The notes under the pieces were generated by a model that worked only from the letters and a program-made list of their open reading frames with translations, did no database searches and was not told where the DNA came from. From Akebia trifoliata (Eukaryota > Streptophyta > Magnoliopsida > Ranunculales > Lardizabalaceae), in NCBI GenBank assembly GCA_017979445.1, contig JADQWC010000560.1, positions 1 to 64,000 on the forward strand: a stretch of DNA of 64,000 bases. The letters are read 5' to 3'. Made by a program: the position numbers and the translations under genes. The stretch's first letter is position 1. Each line of letters opens with the position of its first letter. Shown piece by piece: positions 11,986 to 23,215 of the stretch.

Positions 11986-12414
11986 CAGAAGGTTGAAGCA
12001 AACTAGATAACCAATCTATTTCAGTAGATAGTGCGATATCCAAATGCCAAAGCTAGTGACAGTTCATTTTGCAGCCTGATTTAGTAATTCGTCGGGACGT
12101 TCAGATCTTTGAGGGTAAAACTCTCCCCGAACAAGTTTGTCAGGTCCTCGAGCTTGAACTTTCACTGACGATGTCACATCCTCGAATTTTAAAACATTAT
12201 CCCTGACTAATACAAAAGTGCACATATATGCAATGGTGTGATGCTTACTGAGTAAAAATGTATCAGGTCCTAGAGTTCTTCTCTTGTTGACAATAATGAT
12301 TCAAAATTGAGATGTGCTTATGCAACTAAAGCAATCATGACAAGGTTGAATAATGAGGTAATTGGAGTCATAACATTGTAGGAACTTCGTTAAATCATAT
12401 TTGAAATTCTTTTT

Positions 12415-13215
12415 TAGAGTTCAAAAAAGTTTGAGTCTCGTTTATCGAACTCGAACCTATTGTAGCCACGCTTCTCAGGCTAAAGAACTTAAACAATCCT
12501 GTTAATTCAATATGATTCAAACAAAGTTGGAGTCTCGTTTCTCGGACTCTGGCTAAGATTTACAGGAACTTAAACAATCCTATTAAAATTGGAGTCTCGT
12601 TTCTCGGACTCGAACTAAGGTTTATAGGCACTTCAAAAAATCTATTCATTCTATGATTCAAAAAGTTGGAGTCTCGTTTCTCGGACTTGAACCTAGGTTT
12701 GTAGGCACTTCAAAAAACCTATTCATTCTATGATTCAAAAAGTTGGAGTCTCATTTCTCGGATTCGCACTTAGATTTGTAGGCACTTCAAAAAGCCCTAC
12801 TCATTCTATAATTCAAAAAATGGAGTCTCGTTTATCAGACTCGAACTTAAGTTTGTAGGCACTTCAAAAAACTTACGTATTCTATGATTCAAAAAGTTGG
12901 AGTCTCGTTTATCGGACTTGAACTTAAGTTTGTAGGCACTTCAAAAAGCTTACTCATTCTATGATTCAAAAAGTTGGAGTCTCGTTTCTCGGACTAGAAC
13001 TTAGGTTTATAGGCACTTCAAAATGTCTACTCATTCTATGATTCAAAAAGTTGGAGTCTCGTTTCTCGGACTCGAACTTAGGTTTGTAGGCACTTCAAAA
13101 AAATCTACTCATTCTATGATTCAAAAAATTGGAGTCTCGTTTCTCAGACTCGAACTTACTAAGCCACGTTTCTCGGGCTTAGATTTATAGGAACTTAAAC
13201 AATCCTATTAATTCA
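12415..13215 (-). repeat. A3 3' UTR tandem array, period about 62-78 bp, about 10 copies
   Basis: Units start near 12430, 12527, 12589, 12667, 12744, 12822, 12898, 12976, 13049 and 13130. Each has GGAGTCTCGTTTCTCGGACT, then TTTGTAGGCACTTCAAAAA, then TCTATGATTCAAAAAGTT. The first block is an inverted repeat (GAGTC/GACTC). Variants near 12470 and 13155 read AGCCACG...GGCT instead, with both arms changed. Confidence 0.88.
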
Positions 13216-13839
13216 TTCTATAATTCAAAATCGAGCTCAAAGTTTGAAAGATCGGGCCTTTATTGACTTATCATGTATCTGGATTCATAATTATCATTGG
13301 ACTTCATCGGACTTCTAAGTAAGATTTTCCTTTTTATCATGTGATTAAGAACAAAACTTTGGAATTAAATGACTTTCAAAAATGCCCATAGTTTCAAGGT
13401 TGGTTTTAACTAGAACTTGACTATGAGACTGATGGAGTGGATTACACTTGAAAAATATGAACTCTGATGTATGACAGATAGAAGAATTGACATTCCCTTA
13501 AATTTAAGACTCTTAAGATTATCATATATGCAATAAGAGATTGATCATTTTCTTTCGAATTTCTTTTTAAAAATGCTTGAGCTAAACTTAAAAAATCTTG
13601 ATAAATATTATAATAGAAGGTCTTCCTCTTCAAAGTAGTTGATGATTCTACATTTTTCTTTGGCAAACACTTGAACAAGTAAACATACTCCTAAATATTC
13701 TACAATGTTCAAAATGGCTTTTGAGTTTCTTCGACTTCAACATTGTTTTCATCGACTGTTGTGGCTTGAATGGTTCTGCATTTCCCAATTTCTGCACAAG
13801 CTTTCTTCTGAATTTTTCTTCTTGATGGGACATTTACTT

Positions 13840-14060
13840 ACATTTAATGATGTCCTAATTTTTGCTTAGGTTGTCTTTCCAGGTTTTCAACCTAGCGGGT
13901 TTTTCTTTTCTTTTTCTAAAGATGCCTTGATTTTTGCTTAAGTCATTTTTTAAAGTTTTCAACCTAGCAGGCCTTTTTTTATGGTTATGCCCTAACTTTT
14001 GCCTAAGTCGTCTTTTCGGATTTTCAACTTAGCGGGCTTCTCTTTTTTCTCAATGGTCTT
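13840..14060 (-). repeat. A3 short hairpin repeats, about 50-60 bp, 4 copies
   Basis: Units such as TTTGCTTAGG..., AGGTTTTCAACCTAGCGGG and TTTTTTCTT. The core AGGTT-TTC-AACCT is a perfect inverted repeat with a 3-base spacer. The same unit family occurs at 23690-23900 (B), 36000-36270 (A1) and 52490-52760 (A2). Confidence 0.75.
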
Positions 14061-14639
14061 GAATATTCAACTCGACAGCTTCTTGGTTCCCTACACCCTA
14101 ACCTAGTCAATTAGCATTCAGGAGGATTTAATAGGTGGGCTTAAGGCATGATTTAGAAAGAAAGGGTAAAATGCTCGACTTCCCAAAATGCCACTAGTCT
14201 AATATTCTCTTTTTTTTTGTCATTATTTTCTGTAAATTCTTTTGACTCTTTTTTTATAATGCCCTAGTTTGGCATTCTTTTTTTTCTGCCAATTTTTTTT
14301 TAATGCCCCTAGTTTGGTAATTTTTTTTTCTTTTGAACCTTTCAATAGGGAATTTTCTTTTTGGATGACACTTTTCTTAAGAGAATACATTTTTTTTGCT
14401 TGATCGGGCTTGAAGTAACTTCTCAAGTTGTCTACGTACCCCAAATTTTTATTTTTCTTTTGAGATCAGGTCAAACGTAGTTCATACTTAGACTTCCCTC
14501 CCGACGTTGGTTGGTGTGGTTTAGAAAGAAACATGTTATTTGATTTTTTTAGAGGCTTCAAGGGGCTAAAGAAAGTTATCTTTTTTTTTGTAAGATAGGA
14601 AAATAATTCGACCAAAGAAGGCCTCTTTTGGTGAATGCT
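14061..14639 (-). other. A3 3' untranslated region, T-rich
   Basis: No gene. It contains runs of T and recurring blocks like TGCCCCTAGTTTGG, also present in the 3' regions of B, A1 and A2. Near 14400-14500 it matches the segment after integrase in the sister copies (CTTGAAGTAACTTCTCA, TACGTACCCC). Open frames here (14223-14444, 14466-14654) are low-complexity by-products. Confidence 0.6.
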
Positions 14640-15010
14640 GCTTGACTTGGTCAAAGTTTCAGGAATTCAATATCTGGATTGCTCTATCGAGTAAGGTCTT
14701 CTTTTGAGAATGAATATTCTCCAGTCTTCTTCTGTAAAATTGAGTATGATCGAGTTTTCTGACTATTCAACTCTTCTAAAACTTCGAGAAAATCTTTTAT
14801 TCTCTTATGAATTAAAACTCTCCTTTTTTGAGTGAAAAACAGGTAGATCCACTTGTAGGTCTTAGCGTCTTTGTCAATACTTTCAGCTATATCATTTTTG
14901 ACAATCTTTGACTTTGAAGTCCGCCTTCGACTTTTTGTCTTGATTTATTTTGGTGCAATCTATCAATGTATCTTCATGAGATCATGTAGGAATGCTGTTG
15001 AATTTCTCCA
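14640..15010 (-). pseudogene. A3 integrase tail remnant
   Basis: The minus strand has a decayed match to the post-integrase segment of A1: DKKSKADFKVKDC (about 14960-14880) aligns with DKKVKAHHLQVKDL in A1. Near 14650 a stretch reading TTTGACCAAGTCAAGCAG...GGCCTTCTTTGGTCG aligns with A1 35450-35520. No other part of pol is recognisable. Confidence 0.5.
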
Positions 15011-15589
15011 GTAAGTTTATTATTTTCTCATATTTCTCTAAGGATAATGTAATATTAATTTGCACTTCTTGAGTGTACTCTTTAATTCCAATATTTATTA
15101 AGTTTGATTAGTGTGCTTTAAGTCAATCCTCATGTTAGATATTATGCTCAAATCATTATTACACGCATGATAATCAGAAGATTTTATATTTTATTGGAAT
15201 TGAAAAACATAGACTAACAAATTCGACTAAAACTTGAAAGTTGAAGAAAGACTAACGTAACTAAAACAACTAACTGGATTTAAAGACTAATGAACTGGAT
15301 TGAAACTCAAAGAAAACTCAAGGATAATTATCTACAAAGAGATAAGGTCCTTCTGGGTGAATGGACTACTTGGACTTGACATTGGTACTTTGAATAAACG
15401 ACTCTTTTGACGGCCCCAAAATGACACAAATGAAGGTTTAGAACATTTAGGGGCACCTAAGATTAACCATCGATTCTGAAGGTTTGACTCTTAACCACAT
15501 AATTAAAATTTTAATATAAATTAGTCATTTTATGGGAAATATCGAATCCAAATACACTATAAGTCTATAGTGACTAAGAAAGTAAGAAA
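15011..15589. other. A3 internal sequence, unrecognised
   Basis: AT-rich sequence between the integrase tail and the leader of A3. I see no coding frame, repeat or match to A1, A2 or B. It could be a private segment of A3 or the remains of an older insertion. Confidence 0.4.
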
Positions 15590-16635
15590 GGTTAGACGTG
15601 GGTCTACACCTGATTGGGATTGAACCTTTGATCAGACAAATTAATTTGATCCTAAGATCGAATCTTTCTATATAAAGTGGTAAGATCGAATCTTTCTATA
15701 TAAAGTGATCTGGATTTTTAAAAATGAAACCAATCAATCCAACTGATTTGGTATCGATCAGTTTGATCCATTTGTCAATTGGGCCAACTGGTTTAATTGG
15801 TTAGAATTGATCGGTACATTTCACCAATTGGGTCGGACCGATATAGTGGGTTTAGTTTGAACAGTCTGGATCAGTCCACCCACTTACCTGTTGGTTGGAT
15901 TAAATAGAGCAACCTGTGAACACCCATAGTCAGTTCAGGTCGTGACCTATAGGAAAACTTCTAGACTTTAAATTTACTATGTGCAATGTAATTTATCTGG
16001 CCACCCTTGCCAAGTGCACCCATATGCCTCTCGAGCATACTCAACAAAACGGTACGTGGTGGTTTGGTTTGATATACCGTATAAGTGATAATCTAAGACT
16101 CCAACCCACATCTCTGAAGTCAAAAGCAACCAGTTTAATCTCCAGTTGAGAGATGGTGCACAATGCTAAACAAGGGCCCTTTTAAATACCTCTCGTCTAG
16201 AATAGACGTAGTCTATCCCCCTCGTACAGTAAGGTACAGTGGGACAGGATGTCGCTTAGGCACTGATTTTGACCAAGAAGTGCAATTGGTGAACTTAGAT
16301 TATCTTGATATACCGTATAGATACGAGTCTAGGGTTGTAGTTTTCATAAATGGTTTAGCATCCCACAAGGGGACCGACCACGTACTAGTACTACGTTAAC
16401 AATTGGGACATGTGACCGTGTGGCTTACAATAGGTCAAAGGCTCAGGTCGCTCCAGCCTAGGTGCATCGATATACCTATCAGAGTCACCTGATCAAACGG
16501 TACTAATACCCCAGTTTTATATACCCTAAGGTACGTGACTGGAGATGTGGTTTTCATGAATGACGTCGCATCTCCAAAGAGACCGGGCCACGCACTGGTG
16601 CCATGTTGGCTATATGGCTTACAATAGGTCAAAAT
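15590..16635 (-). other. A3 5' leader segment
   Basis: Reverse complement of the leader found in A1 (32520-33300) and A2 (55120-55382 plus 61633-61860). Marker blocks are ACGTAGTCTATCCCCCTCGTAC, GACCAAGAAGTGCAATTG and GGCTTACAATAGGTCAAA. The last block occurs twice (16414 and 16617), so this copy had at least one more unit of the leader duplication. The open frames at 16163-16399 and 16435-16632 do not resemble a known protein. Confidence 0.65.
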
Positions 16636-17049
16636 CTTGTGAGTACTGCTTGATTCCTCTGTTTCTAGTTTCTTTTCATCCCTCTACTTGTTACGACTCG
16701 ACATAAAAATTTACACACGCTTAGGATCGCGACATCTTACGTCCTACTTAGCAAGCAAGTACGCATATGTTCGCTACATAGTTCGATAAGTTAGAGACCT
16801 CGTTATACTAGGAAAATATGACTTTGAGACTTAGAAATAATCACGCAAGAACTAAAAGTAACCTCACGCAAAAATTTGTAAAAAACTGTAAAAATCATCA
16901 AAATGATGAAAATACACCTCATAAATTTTAGACCCCTGAAAAATCTAGAATGTACCTCCATTGCACTCAGAATGTGATTTCGAGTCTAACGGGACCCAAA
17001 TGGATGAAAATAGAGAAAGTCAAGAAAAATCAGTAAAAAACCATCAAAA

Positions 17050-17940
17050 TGACCAAAATGACCCACAATAACCAACTCTAACATAAAAACTCTGATCTCT
17101 AGGAAAATAAAATTCAAATCGAAAATCAAACTAAAATTCAACTAAAAATCAATTTAAAATTCAAATCAAATTCAAATCAAAAATCAAAATAAAATTCAAA
17201 TTGAAAATTAAACTAAAACAAGATCAAATTAAAATTCAAAATTTAACAAAAATTTAAAATCAGAAATCAAATTAAATTTCAATTAAAATACAAAACAAAA
17301 ATTAAGTTTAAATTAAAAATCAAGAAACCAATTAAAATACAAAATCAAAATCAAGTTTAAAATCATTCAACCAATTAAAAAGTAAAATTAAATCGAATTA
17401 ATCAACCAATCAAAATTAAATCGAAATGAAATTAAAATTGAATCAACCGAATAAAATTTTAAAATCAATTTGAAATACAAAATCAAAATCAAAATTTAAA
17501 CATCGACAAAAACGAATCGAACTTCAATTGAAAATCAAATTGAAATTTAAGTTAAAAATCATTCGAATCAATCAAATCGATCAACCAATCAAAATAAAAT
17601 CAAAATCAAATTAAAATTGAATCAACCAAATCAAATTGAAATTCAAAATCAAATTAAAAAAAAAATTATAAATCAAATCATAATCAAACAAAAGTCAAAT
17701 TAAACTCCAATTGAATAAGTAAAGTGAAAATTAAAATCCATTAAATTTTTAAATCAAAATTCAATCCATCGATTAATATTGAAATTAAAATCAATCGACC
17801 AATTAAAATCGATCAACCAAATTCAAAACTAAAATTGATCAATCGAATTCAAAATTAAATCAATTAACAAAAAATAAAATCCACTCAATTAAATTGAAAT
17901 CCAAATTGGATTTAATTAAAATTGAGTTCAAACCGACCAA
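17050..17940 (+). repeat. B LTR: A-rich, G-poor low-complexity block
   Basis: About 900 bases built from words such as AAATCAAAATTAAAATTC and AATCAATCGACC, with very few G on the plus strand. The same block is in the other LTR at 26650-27510. There is no open frame of note. The strand bias is marked and shared by both LTR copies. Confidence 0.8.
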
Positions 17941-18939
17941 TCAATTTAATGATTTATAAGAGATCATTAAGGCAAGTAGCGTGGGATCACCACCCCCTAT
18001 TCTCCAAAAATAAAAAATAAAAAATAAAAATAAAAAAAGTAAGAAAAAAATACGTGGACACACATTTTCTTCTCCAACTCTCTCTTCCCCATGTCCTCCA
18101 TCTCCCTCTCTTCATCTTCTCATAACTACCCATGTCCTTCACCATGACTCACATTTCTTCATCTCTCATGTTTGATGATAGAACCACCATCAAAGTTGAA
18201 CAAAGGAACCATTAAAAAAAGAAAAAAAACGTTTTTAGGGCTACCCTTAAAAAAAATAGGAACATTTTTTTCACCATTAAACTTACAACTTTCTTCTTCC
18301 TTCTTGAAAAAAAAAAAGTGACACCTTCTTCTCCATTAATGTCTTCAACTCTTCTCTCCCACGTTGGACGGCAATCCCACTTCTTCTTCGTCTCCTTTCA
18401 AAAAAAAAAAAAACATACAATAATCTTCTTCTTCCATTAATATTTTTTCATCATCTTCAAACTAAAAAAAAAATCAAGAATAGAAGATACCCCCCAACCA
18501 TATTCTTTCTTTCACTCTCTCTATTTTCTTCCTCTTCACTACATCTTTCTTTCAACCATTCAAACAACAAAAAATAAAAATAAAAAATTGATTTTGGAGG
18601 AAAATTCACATCAAATTCAAAAGATCACGACACTACTCATAAGCTATTTCGAATTTTTGTTGAAGGAATATAAGCGTCCAAAATTATTCAGCAAAGGTAA
18701 TTTTTTTATTTACTTTTATTTATTTATTTTATTTATTTATTCTTAATTTCATTCTTTTTTATGTACCCGAATGGATTCGTTGATTTTTTAAGTATACGTG
18801 GCACTAATGGCAATTTTTAAAATTTCTGAAATATTGATGAATTAACTAATTGATTATTAATATTATCGGATCAATTTCCTCATTTTCTAATATTAATAGA
18901 TCAATTCGTTGATTTTATGAAATGTATAAGCTAATTCAT

Positions 18940-20310
18940 TAAGTTTGGCGCACGTGACGATTTTGAGAGATCAAGATTTCCTTGATCAAAATTGTTAAGT
19001 CGACTCACTGATTTTGGGGACATTGGAAATTGGAATCGATTTTTTCTATAAAATGGATATGTAAGTTAACTCAATGATTTTGACGCACGTGACGATTTTG
19101 AAAAATCAAAATTATTGAGTCGACTCACTAATTTTTGGTATATTAGAAATTTGAATCGATTTTTTTCTATAAAATGGATATATGAGTTAATTCAATAATT
19201 TTTATGCACGTGACGATTTTGAAAAAATCAAAATTTTCTTAATCAAAATTTGTTGAGTCAATTCACTGATTTTGGGTACATTAGAAGTTTGAATCGATTT
19301 TTCTTTTAATAAAATGGATATGTAAGTTAATTCAATGATTTTGGCGCACGTGACGGTTTTGAAAAATCAAAATTTCTTTGATCAAAATTATTGCAATTGA
19401 CTCACCGATTTTGGGTACATTAGAAATTTGAATTGATTTTTTTATATAAAATGGATATGTGAGTTAAATCAATGATTTTGCGCACGTGACGGTTTTGAAA
19501 AATCAAAATTTCCTTGATCAAAATTATTGAAGTCGACTCATTGATTTTGGGTACATTAGAAATTTGAATTGATTTTTTTTATATAAAATGGATATGTAAG
19601 TTAAATCAATGATTTTGGCGCATGTGGCGATTTTAGAAAATCAAGATTTCCTTGATCAAAATTGTGAGTCAACTCACTGATTTTGTATACATTGAAGGTT
19701 CAATCGAAATTTTCTATAAAATTTGGAATGTTAGTCAACTCACTGATTTTGTATACATTGGAAGTTTTGAATAGAAATTTTTTATGAAATGGGTACGTGA
19801 GTCAACTCACTGATTTGGTGCACATTGGAAATTTAAAATAGAAATTTTCTATGAAATGGGCACGTGAGTCAACTCATTGATTTTGTACACATTGGAGGCT
19901 TAAAATCAAAATTTTCTATGAAATGGGCACGTGACTAAACTCACTAATTTTGTGTACATTGAAAGCTTAAAATCGAAATTTTCTATGAAATGGGCACGTC
20001 AATCAACTACTAATTTTGATTTACGTGGCAATTTGAAAAAATCAATTCTTTGATTAATAATTTGTGGGTTAACTCACTGATTTTAGTTCACGTGGCGATT
20101 CAAAAAAAAAATTTCTTAATTAATAATTTGTGGGTTAATTCACTGATTTTGATGCATGTGGTAATTAAAAAAAATCAAATTTCTTTGATAAAAATTGTGT
20201 GGCTAATTCACTGATTTTAATACACGTAGTAATTTAAAAAATCAAATTTCTTTGATTAAAATTGATGAGTCGACTCACTGATTTTGGCGCACATGACATT
20301 AAAAATCGAA
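18940..20310 (+). repeat. B LTR: degenerate tandem repeats with CACGTG (G-box) motifs
   Basis: About 14 degenerate units of 60-145 bases contain GGCGCACGTGACGATTTTG, then TTGATCAAAATT, then GAGTCGACTCACTGATTTTGG and ATAAAATGGATATGT. Exact CACGTG occurs at 18951, 19086, 19207, about 19348, about 19484, 19861, 19928 and 20089; other units carry CATGTG or TACGTG. TGAGTCA also recurs (for example near 19799 and 19865). In plants CACGTG is the G-box bound by bZIP and bHLH factors. Binding here is inferred only. Confidence 0.7.
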
Positions 20311-20762
20311 TTCATACTTTTCAAAATGTGACTGAATTGATCCATTAATTTTTGGTGCCACGTAAGTCTTACTAAATCGTGGGGTTCCATCATGCGAAAT
20401 TCGAGAATCCATGTAGTTATTTTAGTCATAAGATTCATTTAGTAAATATGATGTAATTTGATGATGATTGGACTCTAGTTTGACTTTTAGTGTTTGAATG
20501 TTGACAATAGGATATTTTTGGATCATAGTAGAGATTGATCATCTTGATCAGACGGGTTCGATGCCTAACACCTTTCGAAACTCGTAACCTGACGCCTTAC
20601 CATCTCTCTGATCCATGGACCGACTCATATCCATTTGGAGTTAATTTTGGTTCCTAAACCTAAACTAGGTAGCGACTCCCTATTCTTTTAAAATCCTTGA
20701 GATACATAATCGGATCCCTATCAACTATTTAACGGACGGCGGGGGGGTCGAGGCGATTTCAG

Positions 20763-20780
20763 TGGCGACTCTACGGGGAC
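20763..20780 (+). other. B primer-binding site
   Basis: TGGCGACTCTACGGGGAC, starting two bases after the LTR end. It aligns with the A1 site TGGCGACTCCACTGGGGAC. The priming tRNA is not assigned by eye. Confidence 0.75.
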
Positions 20781-21949
20781 ATTTATGGTCAAACTTGATC
20801 CGATCCAAGATTATCCTTAGGTTGACTTTTTTCTCGAGTCAATTAGTTGACTCAATGAGAATCTTAGATTAGGCTAAATTTTGTCATTTCTTTCATTGAC
20901 ATGTGATTATATATATTCAATTATTTATCTTTATTGATTGGATTGATGATTAAATGTATTGATTTGTATGGTTGGATATTTACGAAAAATGCCCCGGGCG
21001 CACTTTGTCCATTTACACACACTCACGAGCATGCATACGCATATTTGCATCATGTCATGTCTTTATAAATCCAGTAACTGGATCTAAGCTAACTTGGTCC
21101 TTCAGGACACGGGGGACGCCCGTGAACGCTACAACTTCAGTACAGTACCTTCGGGTATATTATACTAGAACACCACCTACTGCTTGACCAAGTAAAATTG
21201 GGATAGTATATCGGTGTTTCGGGCTGAAGTGAGCTAAGCTTTGTCATAACCTAGCCTCAATCATATAGAAAGCCTATAACTTAGATACAGTCCCACTAGG
21301 CCACGACTCGAATCGACCATAAGTGCTCCCGGGTTGCCTTTCTTTAATCTAACCAAAAGGTAAGTGGGTAGATCGGTCTACACCGCTCAAATTGAACCTG
21401 CAATACTGGTCCAACTCAATAACATAACTATGAGACATACCGATCAATGTCTATTTAAACCAGTTAGCCTAATTGGTAAATAGATCTCATGAATCAAAAC
21501 ATGGACCGATTGGACTAATTGGCTTAAAAATAGTAGATGAAGTGATTCAAGTAGAATATTTAGATCCATTGGGTCGAATCGACCCAAACTCAAATGGGTA
21601 CACAGTCCCAATAATTTTTATTAGTCAATTTAATTCAATGGACTGAATATTTTATAATCAACAAGGTTGGGATTAGTAGAAAACATATTAAGAGTTGTAT
21701 CGACTAACACAACCTAGGTCTTACTCTTGGAAGGTCGTACAAGTCTTAATAATGGTTAAATTTTCTAAGATTCCTAATCAATCAACAAATCATCTTCATG
21801 TCGTTTCTTGCTCGGAATGTTTCATCGATTAGAAACTTTGAATTTAGGGGGTTAGTTTAATAAATGCTATCAAGAGAGACCTTTAGTTTTAATTTACTAT
21901 AAAAAATAAAAATAAAAAACTTATTCTCGGGTCTGCAACAAATACTTCA
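20781..21949 (+). other. B 5' leader
   Basis: Non-coding. It aligns loosely with the A leaders (TACAACTTCAGTACAGTACC, GTGCTCCCGGGTTGCC near 21325). The 71-codon frame at 20972-21187 is not similar to a known protein. Confidence 0.6.
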
Positions 21950-23215
21950 CTTTTGATTGAGTTTCAGGATATCATTGTTCATTTGCTTAAGTATCTGCTA
22001 TTTAGTTGGAGTCGTAAGTCCAGTCAATTGGAACGTACGTCAATACCAAGCCAACAATCAAAAATGACTTCAGAATCTTTCAACATTACCAGTTGTTCCC
22101 TAAAGATCATAGTGCATCAGTCCTACCGGTTGAAAGCGATGTCCTGAGTCCTCAGTCTGTACTCAAACCTATTATAGGTACTTGTCTTTAATTTTTCACG
22201 AGTCATGTGGTTTGGTTTGAGTCTAGATATCCTTTATTATCAATTTCGCCATGTCTTGTTTTCGTTGCAACGAGTCTAGCGCATTTGTTTTTATTGATTC
22301 GAGTCAGTTTGTCGAGCTTGCAATGGTGTCTGTCACCTCATCTGATTTAATGGAATAAAATAAATTTTTGAATACCTCGAGCGCATTAACGAATTAACTG
22401 ATAATCTTGCTTCAGGAGATGATCTTGTAACGAGGAACCCCTTCCCAAATTAAACAAAAAGATAAAAGTCAGGTTCAACCTCTCGAGGAAGTAAAAGTCA
22501 TTGACCTCGGAACAAAAAATAATTCCCAAGAAATTCATATTGAAACTGACATATCCCCAGAGGAACACGAGGAGATGATGAATCCATTCAAAAAATTCAA
22601 AAGACTTGTCCGCATGGTCCTATGAGGATATGTAGGGTAAGTTTGGGTGTTGTCCAACACAAGATGGATATTTGCCTTTTTTAAAGCCAGAACGGAATCA
22701 CATAATTAGAGGAAAAGTTGAAATATATCAACATTGGATTTCTCAAAATGGCTAGACACCTAGAATGGATTACTATTGAGGCAACCACATCGAGATCGAT
22801 TCGAGAAATTATCATCCACTCCTTCGACATGTCAAAACTTCAACTCAATTTTCTATGCGGACTACTCAAAGTTCTATGTTATGTGGCGTGAAAAGAAGTT
22901 TTTGAAATGGAAAGTTCATTCCTTAAAGTGTGAATACAAAAATCAATCGTCAGAAGCAAATTTGATTTATCGCCATGAATCATTTGTGTTTTGATAAGAA
23001 AGTAAAGATGCAGGACATACAAGTCAAAGATTTAGCCTTCAAACAAAATCGAGCAGTGTCTCAAATCTAAATAAAGAAAATTGTAAATCCAACAGGGAAG
23101 GTCTTTTCATCACCAAGATAAAACTGTTTGGAAAAGCTGTCAGACTTCAAAGATCGTAATGACGCCAAAATGCTGGAATCATTCAACCTTGGCCAGATCA
23201 AGCAGTATTATATTT
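21950..23215 (+). pseudogene. B pol remnants: stretch before RT, and integrase tail
   Basis: 22450-22620 encodes VKVIDLGTKNNSQEI then ISPEEHEEMMNPFKKF, the acidic stretch that precedes RT in Ty3/gypsy pol (usually ISPEE...LL+EF.D.FAW). RT, RNase H and the integrase core are missing. Sequence resumes near 22780 with QPHRDRFEKLSS, the end of the integrase core. It continues through SSEANLIYRHE near 22950 and a decayed KKVKM-DIQVKDLA region near 23000, ending near 23215 at LGQIKQYYI. Stops and shifts are frequent. The deletion breakpoint is not the one shared by A1 and A2. Confidence 0.65.

Larger units (their letters stand above)
10291..16635 (-). mobile_element. A3: truncated Tat/Ogre-like retrotransposon
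   Basis: A minus-strand relative of A1 and A2. Only its 3' LTR (11970-10291), 3' region, integrase tail and part of its leader remain. Its 5' LTR and most of its interior are gone. At about 16635 it is fused inside a leader repeat to the B 5' LTR, which lacks its own first 95 or so bases. That junction sits in shared TCAAA and is best explained by a deletion (see findings). Confidence 0.75.
16636..20761 (+). repeat. B 5' LTR (5'-truncated, about 4.1 kb)
   Basis: Matches the 3' LTR from GTGAGTACTGCTT (16639 versus 26241) to the shared end (20761 versus 42248), both ending GATTTCA. It holds an A-rich low-complexity block (17050-17940), a pyrimidine-rich block (18000-18560), a GT donor at 18697 (AAAG|GTAATT), and a set of repeats of 60-145 bases (18940-20310) carrying CACGTG motifs. 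The TG start is missing. Confidence 0.82.
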
